Shown here in pieces: positions 5,629 to 6,671 of a DNA stretch of 6,671 nt; the stretch's first letter is position 1; each line of letters opens with the position of its first letter. The notes under the pieces were generated by a model that had not been told where the DNA came from, did not search any database, and saw only the letters and a list, made by a program, of their open reading frames with translations. Source of the DNA: Vicinamibacteria bacterium (GTDB lineage: Bacteria; Acidobacteriota; Vicinamibacteria; Fen-336; JAGNNV01); NCBI GenBank assembly GCA_016650185.1, contig JAENWE010000293.1:1-6671 (forward strand), written 5' to 3'. The position numbers and the translations under genes are program-made.

Positions 5629-6671
5629 ATGCCCTTTTTCCTAAACAGACGTCCGTCGTCTTTTCTTTTCGGATTGGCCGCTTTGCTGTGGGGCGCGACC
5701 GCGGCGCCGGGAGCAGAGCAGAAGAAGCCTCTGGTCTTCGGCTCCGACGTGGCGCTCGTCCAGGTCCCCGTGTTCGTCTCTGGTCGCGACGGCGCCGCCG
5801 CGCAGGGCCTCACCGCCGCCGACTTCCGGGTTGAAGAGGATGGCAAGCCGGTCAACGTGGTCTCGTTTCGCTTTGTCGACACGACGTCAGAAGAGCAACA
5901 GGAGTCCATCCGGGGCGCGTCGGCGGCCCGCAGGCGATTCCTGTTGCTCTTCGACAAGTCCTTCACCGATCCGGCCGGGCTGGCCCGGGCGCGGAACTAT
6001 GCCATTGAGTTCGTCCTCAACGATCTGGCCCCGTCCGATCTGGTGGGAGTCGCGACTTTCGATTTCCTGCATGGCATCAAGCTCGTCGCCAACTTCACCG
6101 AGGATCGGAGGGTGGTGGAGCATGCTATCTATACGCTCGGGGTGACGAGCCTGAGCAAGATTTCGGATCCGCTGGCCATCGCCGCCGACTTTTCTACCAC
6201 CGACCTCATTCCTGAGCGCGGCTTGGGCGCCGACTCGGACACGCCGGCCGAGTTGATCAACGACGTCCTCGCGGCCCTGGCCATTCGGGCCCGCAGCGCC
6301 GAGGAACAGTCCTACAAGGCCCGGGTGTTGACCCTGCTGGAGAGTTTCGAACAACTGGGAGAGTCGCTGCGTCGCATCGACGGGCGGAAGCAGGTCGTTT
6401 ACTTCTCCACCGGCTTCAACAGCACCATGCTGGTCGGGCAGGACCAGGCCGATCAGACGCGGGCCGCCGAGGCCATCGTATCGGGGAGACTGTGGGAGGT
6501 CGACAGCGATGCGCGATACGGGGACACGCGCATGCGGATGGTGGTGCACGAAACGCTGGAGCACCTGGCCCGGGCGGACGCAGTCGTCCACTCTATCGAT
6601 CTGGGCGGGCTCGGCTACAAGGAAGAGTACAACCAGACAGGGAGCGACCGGGGAATGCCGACGCGCGACGC
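5629..6671 (+). CDS. Secreted VWFA-domain protein, acidobacterial family (partial, runs off the right edge)
   Basis: The frame is open from the ATG at 5629 to the window end: 347 codons plus two bases, no stop. It looks like the 'VWFA-related acidobacterial domain' family, exported proteins of unknown role that are common in acidobacteria. Seen: a signal peptide (residues 1 to about 25; NRR then SFLFGLAALLWG; likely cleavage after A23-T24-A25). Next comes a family-typical N-terminal strand region (38-80, with VALVQVPVFV, GLTAADFRVEEDGKPV). Then the VWFA core, with LLLFDKSFTD (105-114) giving a MIDAS-like D109-x-S111-x-T113, a later strand DLVGVATF (137-144), and GRKQVVYFSTGF (252-263), a segment typical of the family. 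MIDAS sites bind a divalent metal and mediate protein contacts; Thr in place of the last Ser is a mild variant. The gene diverges from the hydrolase gene and has its own ribosome binding site. Family fairly sure, role unknown; the C-terminus is missing. Confidence 0.88.
   Translation, partial: MPFFLNRRPSSFLFGLAALLWGATAAPGAEQKKPLVFGSDVALVQVPVFVSGRDGAAAQGLTAADFRVEEDGKPVNVVSFRFVDTTSEEQQESIRGASAARRRFLLLFDKSFTDPAGLARARNYAIEFVLNDLAPSDLVGVATFDFLHGIKLVANFTEDRRVVEHAIYTLGVTSLSKISDPLAIAADFSTTDLIPERGLGADSDTPAELINDVLAALAIRARSAEEQSYKARVLTLLESFEQLGESLRRIDGRKQVVYFSTGFNSTMLVGQDQADQTRAAEAIVSGRLWEVDSDARYGDTRMRMVVHETLEHLARADAVVHSIDLGGLGYKEEYNQTGSDRGMPTRD

Noticed and set aside
5028..5966. Open minus-strand frame of 312 codons across the divergent gene boundary
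   Set aside because: It overlaps the 5' parts of both well-supported genes in other frames, and its Arg/Pro/Ser-rich translation looks like out-of-frame GC-rich DNA.
5887..6591. Open minus-strand frame of 234 codons opposite the VWFA gene
   Set aside because: Antisense to the frame carrying the signal peptide, ribosome binding site and VWFA motifs; no domain or start signal of its own.

Overview
The window is GC-rich bacterial DNA that probably comes from an acidobacterium (phylum Acidobacteriota). Two gene families point that way: a very large TonB-dependent receptor of the Oar-like type, with an N-terminal carboxypeptidase-regulatory-like domain, and a secreted protein that resembles the 'VWFA-related acidobacterial domain' family. 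This assignment rests on family resemblance read by eye and not on any database search.

Layout from left to right. Bases 1-80 hold no gene I can support. A strong rho-independent terminator (81-120, minus strand) ends the first gene. That gene is a 987-residue outer-membrane TonB-dependent receptor, 172-3135 minus. A 232-bp gap follows (3136-3367). It carries the receptor's Shine-Dalgarno sequence, two candidate promoters, a striking nested inverted repeat that overlaps them, and a weaker inverted repeat just past the end of the next gene. The second gene, 3368-5608 minus, encodes a membrane-anchored enzyme of the alkaline phosphatase/sulfatase fold fused to seven C-terminal TPR repeats. The third gene starts at 5629 on the plus strand, diverging from the second after only 20 bp, and runs off the right edge. 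It encodes a secreted VWFA-domain protein with a clear ribosome binding site.

All three products are predicted to act in the cell envelope: receptor in the outer membrane, hydrolase anchored in the inner membrane facing the periplasm, VWFA protein exported. The hydrolase and receptor genes are co-directional and could be read through, but the gap between them looks like an independent promoter region. A joint role in handling a phosphorylated or sulfated nutrient or envelope polymer is conceivable but is only an inference from adjacency.

The points most worth a second look are: (i) the hydrolase has Thr in a T-x-P-S-H motif where true sulfatases have Cys or Ser, so it is probably a phosphodiesterase, phosphatase or phosphotransferase and not a sulfatase; (ii) the nested palindromes over the receptor promoter look like an operator; (iii) the receptor has an EF-hand-like calcium loop in its barrel region. 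I see no RNA gene, mobile element, CRISPR array or clearly new multi-gene system here.
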